Source: a bacterium M00.F.Ca.ET.205.01.1.1 (GTDB lineage: Bacteria; Pseudomonadota; Alphaproteobacteria; Rhizobiales; Rhizobiaceae). From it: 64,000 nucleotides of DNA. Of the stretch, positions 32,733 through 43,206 are shown one piece after another (within the stretch, counting starts at the first letter, position 1; each line of letters starts with the position of its first letter). The position numbers were made by a program, and so were the translations under genes. The stretch covers positions 62,001 through 126,000 of the forward strand of contig SRUQ01000006.1 in NCBI GenBank assembly GCA_004791255.1, in the 5' to 3' direction. The notes under the pieces are model-generated. The model worked only from the letters and a program-made list of their open reading frames with translations, was not told where the DNA came from and did not search any database.

Positions 32733-32760
32733 TGCGTGTTCCTGCGATAATTTCAGGAAC
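32733..32760 (-). pseudogene. Degenerate start region of a second DUF768 copy
   Basis: Downstream of the 69-residue gene the sequence GAAATTATCGC...GGAACACGC aligns with the upstream block and first codons of the intact DUF768 gene (GAAATTGTCGC...ATGAACACGC) but lacks the ATG and soon diverges. Together with the remnant at 31211 it shows a duplicated two-gene module in which each copy lost the other gene. Confidence 0.5.
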
Positions 32761-32775
32761 GCTCTTGGGTTTGCC

Positions 32776-32985
32776 CTACCGGCCGAGGGGCTGCTTCGAA
32801 AGCGACGCCAGTTCCGCCTCATCCCTGATGCCGGCCATGTAATTCGCAATGATGCGGGATGCGAGCGCGTCGCGCGCATTGAGCGATTGATCATCGGTCT
32901 TAAGGAGATCGAAAACGCGACGGAGCAGGGCCAGCTCCGTTGGCTGGAGAATGCCGGCCTCGGCAGCCTTGTGTCGAATTGGCAT
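32776..32985 (-). CDS. Small conserved protein, 69 residues
   Basis: The product reads MPIRHKAAEAGILQPTELAL and ends EAELASLSKQPLGR. It is rich in short helices and resembles small unnamed rhizobial proteins with an ASRIIANYMAGI core; no function is known. The ATG at 32985 has GGAG about 10 bases upstream; the open frame extends to 33189 but that part overlaps another small gene. A remnant of a second copy lies at 31211. Confidence 0.65.
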   Translation of the reverse strand: MPIRHKAAEAGILQPTELALLRRVFDLLKTDDQSLNARDALASRIIANYMAGIRDEAELASLSKQPLGR

Positions 32986-33104
32986 GTGTCCCAACTCCAA
33001 CCGCGAGGCCGTTATAAAATCACGGCGCCGGCTAAAGGCAAGGCTATTCCTCTTCTCGGCAAATCGTTGAATGACGGCGCGACCGCGTACGAAGCCTATA
33101 GGGG

Positions 33105-33212
33105 TCATACAGCAAGGGCGAATAGAGCTATCAACGCGGTGATAAGGACGCTCATCGGCACCGCTGCGACCAGGCAAGCTTCGATCCATCGGGTTTCCTT
33201 GTCACGAAACAT
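33105..33212 (-). CDS. Putative 35-residue membrane protein
   Basis: A short frame encodes MFRDKETRWIEAC followed by one hydrophobic helix LVAAVPMSVLITALIALFA. An AGAGAG-rich stretch lies about nine bases upstream. The upstream region carries GGAACC and CGAAATTGTC as in front of the DUF768 gene. The N-terminal charged/C-terminal helix pattern is that of many small stress membrane proteins, but expression is unproven. Confidence 0.4.
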   Translation of the reverse strand: MFRDKETRWIEACLVAAVPMSVLITALIALFALAV

Positions 33213-33558
33213 CCTCAACTCTCTCTCGCTGGTGTCGGCTAGGTGACAATTTCGAATCGCCGCAACCGGTTCCGCCGCTACGACCTCTGCCTATATCGCG
33301 CCGGACTTTGGTCCGATGCCTGACTGGGCCGCGCAAATTGCCAACCATCACGCCACAGCCGCCCAAAAATCACGACAGCGGGCCATGTCTGGAGTAGCTG
33401 GGATCAACCAGTGCAGGTCACGAGCGGCGTAGCGATCACCGCCCTCGTCGATGCCATCGAATTGCGGCCCGTGATACGGCAAAAATCCACGACGGGCTGC
33501 AACCAATCACTGCCGGAGAAGTTGGACCACCTTCTTTCATCGAATAAGGAGGTCGACC
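33213..33558. other. Gene-poor region with one copy of a dispersed repeat
   Basis: No convincing coding sequence is seen in these 346 bases. The stretch 33376-33411 (CAGCGGGC...GCTGGGATCAACCAG) is repeated at 34080-34117. The rest shows no recognised RNA or family signal. The region ends in the strong ribosome site of the TTG-started DUF982 gene. Confidence 0.5.
33376..33411. repeat. Repeat copy A flanking a DUF982 gene
   Basis: The 36 bases share CAGCGGGC, TCTGGAGT and the exact 15-base GCTGGGATCAACCAG with 34080-34117 in the same order and orientation. The two copies are about 700 bases apart and bracket the gene at 33559-33876. Confidence 0.65.
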
Positions 33559-33876
33559 TTGACTGCATTCCTGCCCGTGGCAATTCGATTTGCAAATGGT
33601 CAGAAGAGGACGGTTTCGTCGGTAGCCGAAGCCAGAGCCGCAATGGGTGACGAATGGCCCAACAAGGAAAGGCCCGCCTATCGTCACGCGTTGCATTTGC
33701 TCGATGAAGCCCAGCTAGGCACATGCCGTCACAGGGTCGCATTCGAAGCCTTCATCAAGGCCGCAAGAGAGCAGAACATGGTTGTTTCAGGACGGCCGAG
33801 TCGGGGTCTCGCGCGCCTTGACGCCTTGGCACGCGTGATCAACGCCGGCGATCGACCCTCGCCTTATTCAGGATGA
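33559..33876 (+). CDS. DUF982 domain-containing protein, TTG start
   Basis: The 105-residue product has the DUF982 core DEWPNKERPAYRHALHLLDE and RVAFEAFIKAAREQNM. The start codon is TTG at 33559, preceded by a near-perfect AAGGAGG (33546-33552) at a six-base spacing, which decides the start. It is bracketed by two copies of a repeat and may be a small gene cassette of its own. Function unknown. Confidence 0.78.
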   Translation: MTAFLPVAIRFANGQKRTVSSVAEARAAMGDEWPNKERPAYRHALHLLDEAQLGTCRHRVAFEAFIKAAREQNMVVSGRPSRGLARLDALARVINAGDRPSPYSG

Positions 33877-33935
33877 GGGTGGCATCGTAGAACTGCCAAG
33901 CCGACGAACGTCAGCAAATCTCAACTCGTGGTACT

Positions 33936-33967
33936 GGCCCGCGCCCCTCGGCGGAGCGACGCGGGCC
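33936..33967 (+). terminator. GC-rich stem-loop after the third DUF982 gene
   Basis: GGCCCGCG (33936-33943) and CGCGGGCC (33960-33967) form a perfect eight-base stem with a 16-base loop, 59 bases after the DUF982 stop. No T-run follows. Confidence 0.4.
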
Positions 33968-34052
33968 GACCAAGTTTGCCCTTGGCCAGCGGCGTCACCC
34001 ACGCTGCGCCGCGTATATCCAGAACTTGCGTTCTATCGTGCCGTTCCAACGG

Positions 34053-34117
34053 GATGCAAAAAAGCCCGCCACCTCTGGGCAGCGGGCAGTTCTGGAGTGG
34101 GCGCTGGGATCAACCAG
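34053..34117. repeat. Repeat copy B with hairpin
   Basis: This copy contains GCCCGC (34065-34070) and GCGGGC (34082-34087) as a six-base stem followed by TCTGGAGT and GCTGGGATCAACCAG (34103-34117). The last part matches repeat copy A at 33376-33411. Such hairpin-plus-tail units look like dispersed Mesorhizobium repeats. Confidence 0.6.
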
Positions 34118-34186
34118 CCGGGATCAACGACCGGCCACGTCGTTGGTTGCGTCGCCACGTGGTGACAGACGCTCCCTGGCGCGAAT

Positions 34187-34211
34187 GGAACATCGCTCGC
34201 CACCACGCGTT
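34187..34211 (+). promoter_or_regulatory. EcfG-type general stress promoter
   Basis: GGAAC (34187-34191), a 16-base spacer and CGTT (34208-34211) match the alphaproteobacterial sigma-EcfG consensus exactly. It lies 49 bases upstream of the cheB-like gene start at 34260, inside a 383-base stretch with no coding region, so it should drive the cheB / cheBR-kinase / response-regulator operon during general stress. Confidence 0.72.
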
Positions 34212-34259
34212 GTTGCTTGCTGCTCACAATTTCCGTTGAGCGCGAAATCACAGGACAAG

Positions 34260-35312
34260 ATGCCCGGATGGCGCCCAGAGCCACTTGCGAATGTCGCTGA
34301 AGCCGGCGCTGGCCAATCGGCGAAATTGAGCGTCGACCAGCAGCGCATCATCGTTATCGGCGCCTCGGCCGGGGGCGTGGACGCGCTGAAGCGGATCGTC
34401 GGCGACTTTCCTGTCGATCTTCGCGCCACGGTGTTCGTGGTGCTTCACGTCGGCGCCGAGAGCTATCTTGCCGGAATATTGGACCGGTGCGGGGCTTTGC
34501 CGGCTCAGGAAGCGACGAGCGGCACGGCGTTCAAGATGAGCAACATCTATATCGCTCCGCCGGGCTTTCATCTGCTGCTTCACGACGGCCACATGCTGCT
34601 GCGGCGCGGACCGCGCGAGAATTTGGCCAGGCCGGCCATAGACCCGCTTTTTCGCTCGGCGGCGTTGAGTTATGGCGCGCGCACGATCGGCGTGCTTCTT
34701 TCGGGCAGCCTTTCCGACGGCACCGCCGGCATGCGGGCGATCAAGGCGGCGGGAGGGCTGACGGTGGTTCAGGCCCCCCAGGATGCAGTCGTGCCGGATA
34801 TGGTGGAAAGCGCTCTTCGCCATGTCAGCGTCGATCATTGCGTGCCGATCGCGCAAATGGGCGGTCTGCTCTCCTCGCTGGCGACAGAGCCCGCGGGCGA
34901 ATCCTTTCCAGTGCCTTCGGGCACGAGGCTCGAGGCAGCGATCGCCGCACAGGAGCATTCCACAATGAAAAATGAAGATCGACTTGGCGAACTTTCGGTG
35001 TTTACATGCCCGGAATGCCATGGACCGCTGTGGGAAATCGAGGACGGCGACATGGTCCGGTATCGGTGCCATACCGGGCACGCTCTCACATCGGAAGCGA
35101 TGGTCGAGGCGCAATCGGCGGAGGCGGACGAGATCTTGTGGAGCCTGCTGCGGATACACCAGCAGCGGGCCGAATTTGCCCGGCGCATGGCGGAACGTGA
35201 GAAGACCAGAGATCGGCCCGGCATGGCCAAGAAATTGAGCGATCGGGCGAAGGAATATCAGGCGGATGCCGAGCTGATAGAGCAAATTCTCGAAAGCTGG
35301 CGCGAACGGTAG
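34260..35312 (+). CDS. CheB-type methylesterase domain protein without receiver domain
   Basis: The 350-residue product has a CheB methylesterase domain (VIGASAGGVDALKRIV with the catalytic Ser, later GVLLSGSLSDGTAGMRAIK with the Asp) but no N-terminal receiver domain. A C-terminal region has CPEC...CHTGH, a possible metal-binding ribbon, and an Arg/Glu-rich helix. Such stand-alone CheB proteins are often encoded beside CheB/CheR fused kinases, as here. The ATG at 34260 follows AGGACAAG; upstream in-frame ATG codons lie within the promoter region. Target receptors are unknown. Confidence 0.88.
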   Translation: MPGWRPEPLANVAEAGAGQSAKLSVDQQRIIVIGASAGGVDALKRIVGDFPVDLRATVFVVLHVGAESYLAGILDRCGALPAQEATSGTAFKMSNIYIAPPGFHLLLHDGHMLLRRGPRENLARPAIDPLFRSAALSYGARTIGVLLSGSLSDGTAGMRAIKAAGGLTVVQAPQDAVVPDMVESALRHVSVDHCVPIAQMGGLLSSLATEPAGESFPVPSGTRLEAAIAAQEHSTMKNEDRLGELSVFTCPECHGPLWEIEDGDMVRYRCHTGHALTSEAMVEAQSAEADEILWSLLRIHQQRAEFARRMAEREKTRDRPGMAKKLSDRAKEYQADAELIEQILESWRER

Positions 35313-35321
35313 TGGACGGGA

Positions 35322-38906
<3,585 letters not shown>

Positions 38907-38932
38907 CGGCCGACAGAACGGCTGGAGGAGCC

Positions 38933-39310
38933 ATGGATGAAACATCTCCATTATCCGGCCTGCAGGTGCTCATCGTAGAGGACATGTTCCTGATTGCCTT
39001 GGAACTCGCCGACCAGTTGGCGGACTCAGGGTGCGATGTGATAGGCCCCGCCGCCTCGGTGAAAGAGGCGCTCGCAAGCATTGATGGTGTGGCACTGGAC
39101 GGCGCCGTGCTCGACGTCAACCTCGCGGGCGAGCGCAGCTTCCCCATAGCGGAGCATCTGTCATCTCGTGGAATCCCGTTCCTGTTCCTGACCGGTTATG
39201 ACAGCGTCGCGGCATTTCCCGCAGAATTTCAACAAGTTACAAGGCTGTCGAAGCCGGTTGACCTCAAAGCACTGGTCGATGCCGTCGCGGCATTTGGCAG
39301 GCGCACGTAA
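38933..39310 (+). CDS. Single-domain response regulator
   Basis: The 125-residue product is a lone receiver: acidic pair VEDMF, phospho-acceptor Asp in GAVLDVNLAGE, the switch region IPFLFLTGYD and Lys in LSKPVD. FLTGYD resembles the FAT-GUY motif of alphaproteobacterial single-domain regulators that work with HWE kinases. The ATG at 38933 has GGAGGAG five bases upstream. It is the probable phosphorylation partner of the kinase encoded just before it. Confidence 0.92.
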   Translation: MDETSPLSGLQVLIVEDMFLIALELADQLADSGCDVIGPAASVKEALASIDGVALDGAVLDVNLAGERSFPIAEHLSSRGIPFLFLTGYDSVAAFPAEFQQVTRLSKPVDLKALVDAVAAFGRRT

Positions 39311-39405
39311 AACGACCAACTCTGTTCGAGTTCGTTGCGGGGGCTCGCAACCAGCCGACATCGACCTTTGCCGATCGTGCCGATTTGTCAGCCTGGGTGG
39401 AGCTA

Positions 39406-40587
39406 TCACCGCAAGACTGGCAGCGCTTTCGTCTTGCCTGACAGTCTGGCTCCGATCGTCAGGCTTTCGGGAAACCAACTGACGAAAGCCCTCATCACCG
39501 CGTTTGATTGAGGGAGGGCCGCGATGCGTGCCAGCACAGAGGCGGTGCGAATACGGGTTGCGAATTGCCTACTCCAAGCCTTTGCGTAGCCACTGCCGGC
39601 GGCAACGCGCGCCGCGCGATCCCATCGATCGAACCTGGCCAATTCGTTTGCCAACAGCCAGCCGGACTGCAAGGCCATGGAGATGCCTTCGGCGATGATG
39701 GGATGGGACTCGCCGGCGACATTGCCGACCCGAAATATGTCGTCGGCAAAACGCGGACGAATGCCAGGGCGTATAGGCCCGGCGGCAAGCCATTCGCCAT
39801 CGAGCGTTGCGCCTCCGATTGAGGAAACCGTCCCGGGACAGGATGCCATGATGTGCGCGTGAACGGCTTGGCCCGCCGACAAGAAGGCACCACTTTTCTC
39901 ACGCAATCTGGCCAAGACGTCGCGGCGAATGCAGCAGGACAACGACATCCTGTCCTGATCCGTCCACACCATGCCGCCATAGCCGCCCGGAAATACCAGG
40001 AGGGGCATGAGGTCTCGGGCGAGCGAAGCTCCTTTGAAATGAGCCTTGAAACCGAACAGATCGTGAGGCGCACTGATCTTTGGCAGGTTCGTTGAAAGCT
40101 TCCCCTGCTCCCAGGAGCCATGCGCGGCTATCACGACTGGCGCAGTGAGAACCCTCTGATCGTCCTTGCCGCTGATCCGGACCGCGGCGTTCTCGCCATC
40201 TCTGATGATCTCCACCGCGCGGCAAGGCTGAAAAACATCAGCTCCGGCATTGCGGGCCGCGTCCAAAAGGATGCCATCCAGAACGTCGCGCCCAAGGGCA
40301 CGCCCAAAAGCGTCTCCCGCCGCCCGCGGCATGCCCGCGTCTATGCCCGGGCCCGAGGCAAACAATGCAACTCGCCTGACTTCCGGGCCCGCCTTGGCGC
40401 GTATCGCAGCGCCGGCCCCCAAGCGGTCCAACAGCTCCAGATTGATTGCCGACATGAATTCACCGCAGACTTTTCGGCGCGGAAATTCGCTTCGTTCGAT
40501 GATGGCGACCGCTCGCCCCTGGCCGCACAAAGCCAAGGCCACGGACGAGCCACTTGGCCCGGCACCTATGACAATGGCATCGTACAT
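39406..40587 (-). CDS. FAD-dependent oxidoreductase of the polyketide operon
   Basis: The 393-residue product has an N-terminal FAD-binding GAGPSGSSVALAL, the KVCGEFMS segment of geranylgeranyl-reductase-like and halogenase-like flavoproteins, and a second FAD motif FRVGNVAGESHPIIAEGI. It would reduce, hydroxylate or oxidise the product of the adjacent synthase. Its start overlaps the methyltransferase gene by 22 bases, and it is last in the operon. It converges with the response-regulator gene across a 95-base gap. Confidence 0.85.
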   Translation of the reverse strand: MYDAIVIGAGPSGSSVALALCGQGRAVAIIERSEFPRRKVCGEFMSAINLELLDRLGAGAAIRAKAGPEVRRVALFASGPGIDAGMPRAAGDAFGRALGRDVLDGILLDAARNAGADVFQPCRAVEIIRDGENAAVRISGKDDQRVLTAPVVIAAHGSWEQGKLSTNLPKISAPHDLFGFKAHFKGASLARDLMPLLVFPGGYGGMVWTDQDRMSLSCCIRRDVLARLREKSGAFLSAGQAVHAHIMASCPGTVSSIGGATLDGEWLAAGPIRPGIRPRFADDIFRVGNVAGESHPIIAEGISMALQSGWLLANELARFDRWDRAARVAAGSGYAKAWSRQFATRIRTASVLARIAALPQSNAVMRAFVSWFPESLTIGARLSGKTKALPVLR

Positions 40588-41312
40588 CGCGGGAACGCTT
40601 CCTTGGAGATGACGCGGAAAGCGTGGGTAAACGGGCCAATCCTGCGTTCTTCACACTGCTGGCCGGAATCCGATGGCCACAGACTGGAAAGTTCATTGCC
40701 CGCGAACCCCGCACGGACGCTCGCTGCCGCATCGTGCATGGTCACCTCGTTTACGCCAATGACGCGCAGGAGTGAGCACATTTTCAAGGCAATGGCGTTT
40801 CGGCTTGGCTCGGTGGCGATGAACACCGGTGCCAGCCAGCGAAGCGCTGCAAACAGAACCTTCAGCTCCGCATCGGAAAAATGGTGGAGGAACAGATTGG
40901 CCGAGACCACGTCGTATGCGCGGGCGCGGGGCCTTGCGATCCAGTCAAAGACGTCACCGGTGACGGTTTCAACCCGCCATCCGAGTGCGGCGAAGTCCGC
41001 GCGCCGTTTGTCTGAGATGAGGTTGACCTGGTCAAGCATGACCAGATCCACATCGGTCCAGCTCCTGGCGAAACGTCTTGCAACCGAGAGCATGAATGCT
41101 CCGTCGCCGGCGCCGAGTTCCAGTATCCTGGCAGGCCTTTTGCGCACGTTCGCCTTCAACAGACCAGACATGATCGCCCTTTGAAACATCAGCGCGTTTA
41201 TCCAAATGAGGTCGCGCCGGGAGCCGATTGCCCTGGGATCGTCGGGCGGCAGGATATCGAGCAGCTCCGGCTCGATCCAACGGCGGTCGATGTCCTTGGT
41301 CACCTCAGGCAT
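40566..41312 (-). CDS. SAM-dependent methyltransferase of the polyketide operon
   Basis: The 248-residue product has the SAM-binding loop ILELGAGDGAFMLSVARRFA near residue 62, then DLVMLDQVNLIS and VVSANLFLHHFSDAELKVLF, a class I fold. It probably O- or C-methylates the polyketide made by the upstream synthase; that is inferred from the operon. Its ATG overlaps the synthase gene by eight bases, which implies coupling. A C-terminal extension after residue 200 is less conserved. Confidence 0.87.
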   Translation of the reverse strand: MPEVTKDIDRRWIEPELLDILPPDDPRAIGSRRDLIWINALMFQRAIMSGLLKANVRKRPARILELGAGDGAFMLSVARRFARSWTDVDLVMLDQVNLISDKRRADFAALGWRVETVTGDVFDWIARPRARAYDVVSANLFLHHFSDAELKVLFAALRWLAPVFIATEPSRNAIALKMCSLLRVIGVNEVTMHDAAASVRAGFAGNELSSLWPSDSGQQCEERRIGPFTHAFRVISKEAFPRCTMPLS

Positions 41313-42387
41313 TGCCGGCCATATGGAACATCATCGTCTCAGCCGTCAGGCCGGGTCCGAATGCCATGGCACACCCTACGCGGTCTCCCCTGAACGCGCG
41401 CAGCATTCGCTCAAGCACGAACATGACGGTGGCTGAAGACATGTTTCCGTTTTCGCGAAGGACCTCGCGCGACATCGACAAAGCATCGGAATCGAGGTTC
41501 AGCGCGCGCTCCACGGCATCGAGAATCGAGCGCCCGCCTGGGTGGACAGCCCAAAGATCGACGTCTCCAACGCTGCTGGCCCCCAGAACGCTGCCAATGC
41601 CCGTGGCGAGCGCCCGATGAATTGCGCCGGGGACCTGTCCCGACAAGAACATGTCGAACCCGTCGTCGTGAATGTTCCAAGTCATCAGCTCGCGGCCGTC
41701 GGCGGCGACGATCGCGTGAAAACTATCCAGGCCGATGCCGAATGGACGGGCAGTCACCGACGCGGCCGCGCAGCCATCACCCCAGAGGCAGAAGGACAGC
41801 AGTTTTTCGAGATCGCTGGTTTCCTTGAGGTGGAGCGTACAGAGTTCGATAGAGACGATTACAACGTGAGCCTCGGGTTCGGACCGGACAATGTGCCTTG
41901 CCAGCTTGAGCGCGTTGATTGCCGCGTAGCATCCCATGAAGCCGATGATCGTGCGCTCGACGGTGGTCGGCAAATTGCATCGAGCAATGATCTCCAGATC
42001 GATACCGGGGGCGGAGAAACCGGTGCACGTTGTCACGATCAGATGCGTGACGCTCGTCCTGTCTTCATCCTGGAGGAGCCGCTCCACGGCTTGCTGGGCT
42101 AGAACCGGCGCAGCGGCCGCAAACATCTCCATGCGCGTCGCCGTTCCTGGAAATGCACCCCGCCTGAAAACGCCCGCCATGTCCACACTCGGCCCCTCCG
42201 GATCATTGGCAGGCGCAAAGCACGAATAGCGATGCTCGATGCCGCCATTGTCTGCCATGCGATTGAAAATCGCGCGGCGACGGGGGTCTGCCGTCAACTG
42301 GGACCCGGCAAATTGCAGAAAGAACCTGTGCACGCCGTGGTCAGGGACAGCCGTCGCAATTCGGTTGATGAAAGCTTGAGCGCACAT
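41305..42387 (-). CDS. Type III polyketide synthase (chalcone synthase-like)
   Basis: The 360-residue enzyme condenses malonyl-CoA units on a starter acyl-CoA as a homodimer. The catalytic triad is intact: Cys121 in TTCTGFSAPGID, His282 in DLWAVHPGGRSILD and Asn315 in NGNMSSAT. The length and GFGPG-like loop (AFGPGLTAET) are standard. Bacterial relatives make alkylresorcinols, alkylpyrones or phloroglucinols; the product cannot be told from sequence alone. An AAGGAAG site precedes the ATG, behind a small hairpin. It heads a three-gene operon. Confidence 0.94.
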   Translation of the reverse strand: MCAQAFINRIATAVPDHGVHRFFLQFAGSQLTADPRRRAIFNRMADNGGIEHRYSCFAPANDPEGPSVDMAGVFRRGAFPGTATRMEMFAAAAPVLAQQAVERLLQDEDRTSVTHLIVTTCTGFSAPGIDLEIIARCNLPTTVERTIIGFMGCYAAINALKLARHIVRSEPEAHVVIVSIELCTLHLKETSDLEKLLSFCLWGDGCAAASVTARPFGIGLDSFHAIVAADGRELMTWNIHDDGFDMFLSGQVPGAIHRALATGIGSVLGASSVGDVDLWAVHPGGRSILDAVERALNLDSDALSMSREVLRENGNMSSATVMFVLERMLRAFRGDRVGCAMAFGPGLTAETMMFHMAGNA

Positions 42388-42787
42388 TTTCTTCCTTGGC
42401 TTGCGGTTGCAAGCCGGTGGTCACCGAGGAAAGCGCCATGTGTTGGAGGCTCACAGCAAATCTGCGCCTTCGACGGCAATGGCAAACTCTATTGTGGTAA
42501 ACGTTCAGAACCCACAAATGCTTCCTCGGATCCCTGCTCTTTGCCAAATTTAATACTGCAGGCGCATGCGATTGGATCGCAACAGGACCTCGCTGGACAA
42601 AGAAATGTTTTGCGTCGTTTGCCCGCAAGCCACCATAAAACACGGCAGATCGGTGTCCCGAGCAAGATATTTGGCCCGAAGACGTGCGACCCGTAGGGAT
42701 CACGTGTTCGTGTTGATGTAACTTTCCCAAATGCAATCGCGAACCTGAAAGGGGCAACCATGCCTCTTCAAAACGGGAGTATGCACA
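42388..42787. other. Divergent region between the polyketide operon and the Met-rich gene
   Basis: These 400 bases contain no convincing coding sequence. Near the polyketide side a perfect hairpin GGCTTGC (42398-42404)/GCAAGCC (42409-42415) with loop GGTT sits just upstream of the synthase ribosome site. The middle is less GC-rich than the flanks (AAATTTAATACTGCAGG near 42548). No EcfG pair was found on either strand. Confidence 0.5.
42398..42415 (-). promoter_or_regulatory. Hairpin just upstream of the polyketide synthase ribosome site
   Basis: GGCTTGC/GCAAGCC is a perfect seven-base inverted repeat with a GGTT loop, ending ten bases from the synthase start. It could be an operator or a 5' mRNA stem; no family motif was recognised. 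Confidence 0.35.
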
Positions 42788-43087
42788 ATGAATTCGATCA
42801 AGCTCGCCGTCATTGCCGGTCTCATCGGTCTTTCCGCCTCGCAGGCATTTGCCGAGGATGCGATGGGCACAATGACCATGATGAAGGGCGGAGAAGTGAT
42901 GGCGATCATGCCGGACGGGCATATGGGCACGATGATGCCGGACGCGAAGATGAGCGCTGAGATGATGAAGACGGCAAAGCCAATCAAGCACTGCATGATG
43001 ATGATGACCGACGCCAAAGGAAAGGCGTTCATGATCGATACGTCCACCAAGAAGGCTCAGGCCGAATGCGAAAAAATGGCGATGTGA
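42788..43087 (+). CDS. Secreted methionine-rich small protein
   Basis: The 99-residue product has a signal peptide (KLAVIAGLIGLSASQAFA, cleavage before EDA) and a mature part with about one Met in four residues (MGTMTMMKGGEVMAIMP, MMMM). Two Cys lie in KHCMMMM and QAECEKM. Met-rich periplasmic proteins often bind copper(I), and a multicopper oxidase is encoded 4 kb away, but no metal function is proven. A GGGAG site precedes the ATG. A very strong hairpin follows the stop. Confidence 0.72.
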   Translation: MNSIKLAVIAGLIGLSASQAFAEDAMGTMTMMKGGEVMAIMPDGHMGTMMPDAKMSAEMMKTAKPIKHCMMMMTDAKGKAFMIDTSTKKAQAECEKMAM

Positions 43088-43102
43088 CAAGGTAATTCGC
43101 GA

Positions 43103-43137
43103 CGCTAAACCCGCCGGAGCCGCCGGCGGGTTTAGCG
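43103..43137 (+). terminator. Perfect 15-base-pair stem-loop
   Basis: CGCTAAACCCGCCGG (43103-43117) and CCGGCGGGTTTAGCG (43123-43137) are perfect complements with loop AGCCG, 16 bases after the Met-rich gene. It is the strongest inverted repeat in the window and probably ends both this gene and the convergent MFS gene. Confidence 0.8.
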
Positions 43138-43206
43138 ATAGGCACCTAATTTCATTAGGAGAACGTCGCAGGCAATTCGCACTCTCATTTACGCCTTGCA
43201 AATTGA

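Noticed and set aside
42607..42720. Short plus-strand frame starting MFCVVCPQATIKHG
   Set aside because: It has no ribosome site, and its C-terminus is an Arg-rich low-complexity stretch typical of chance frames.
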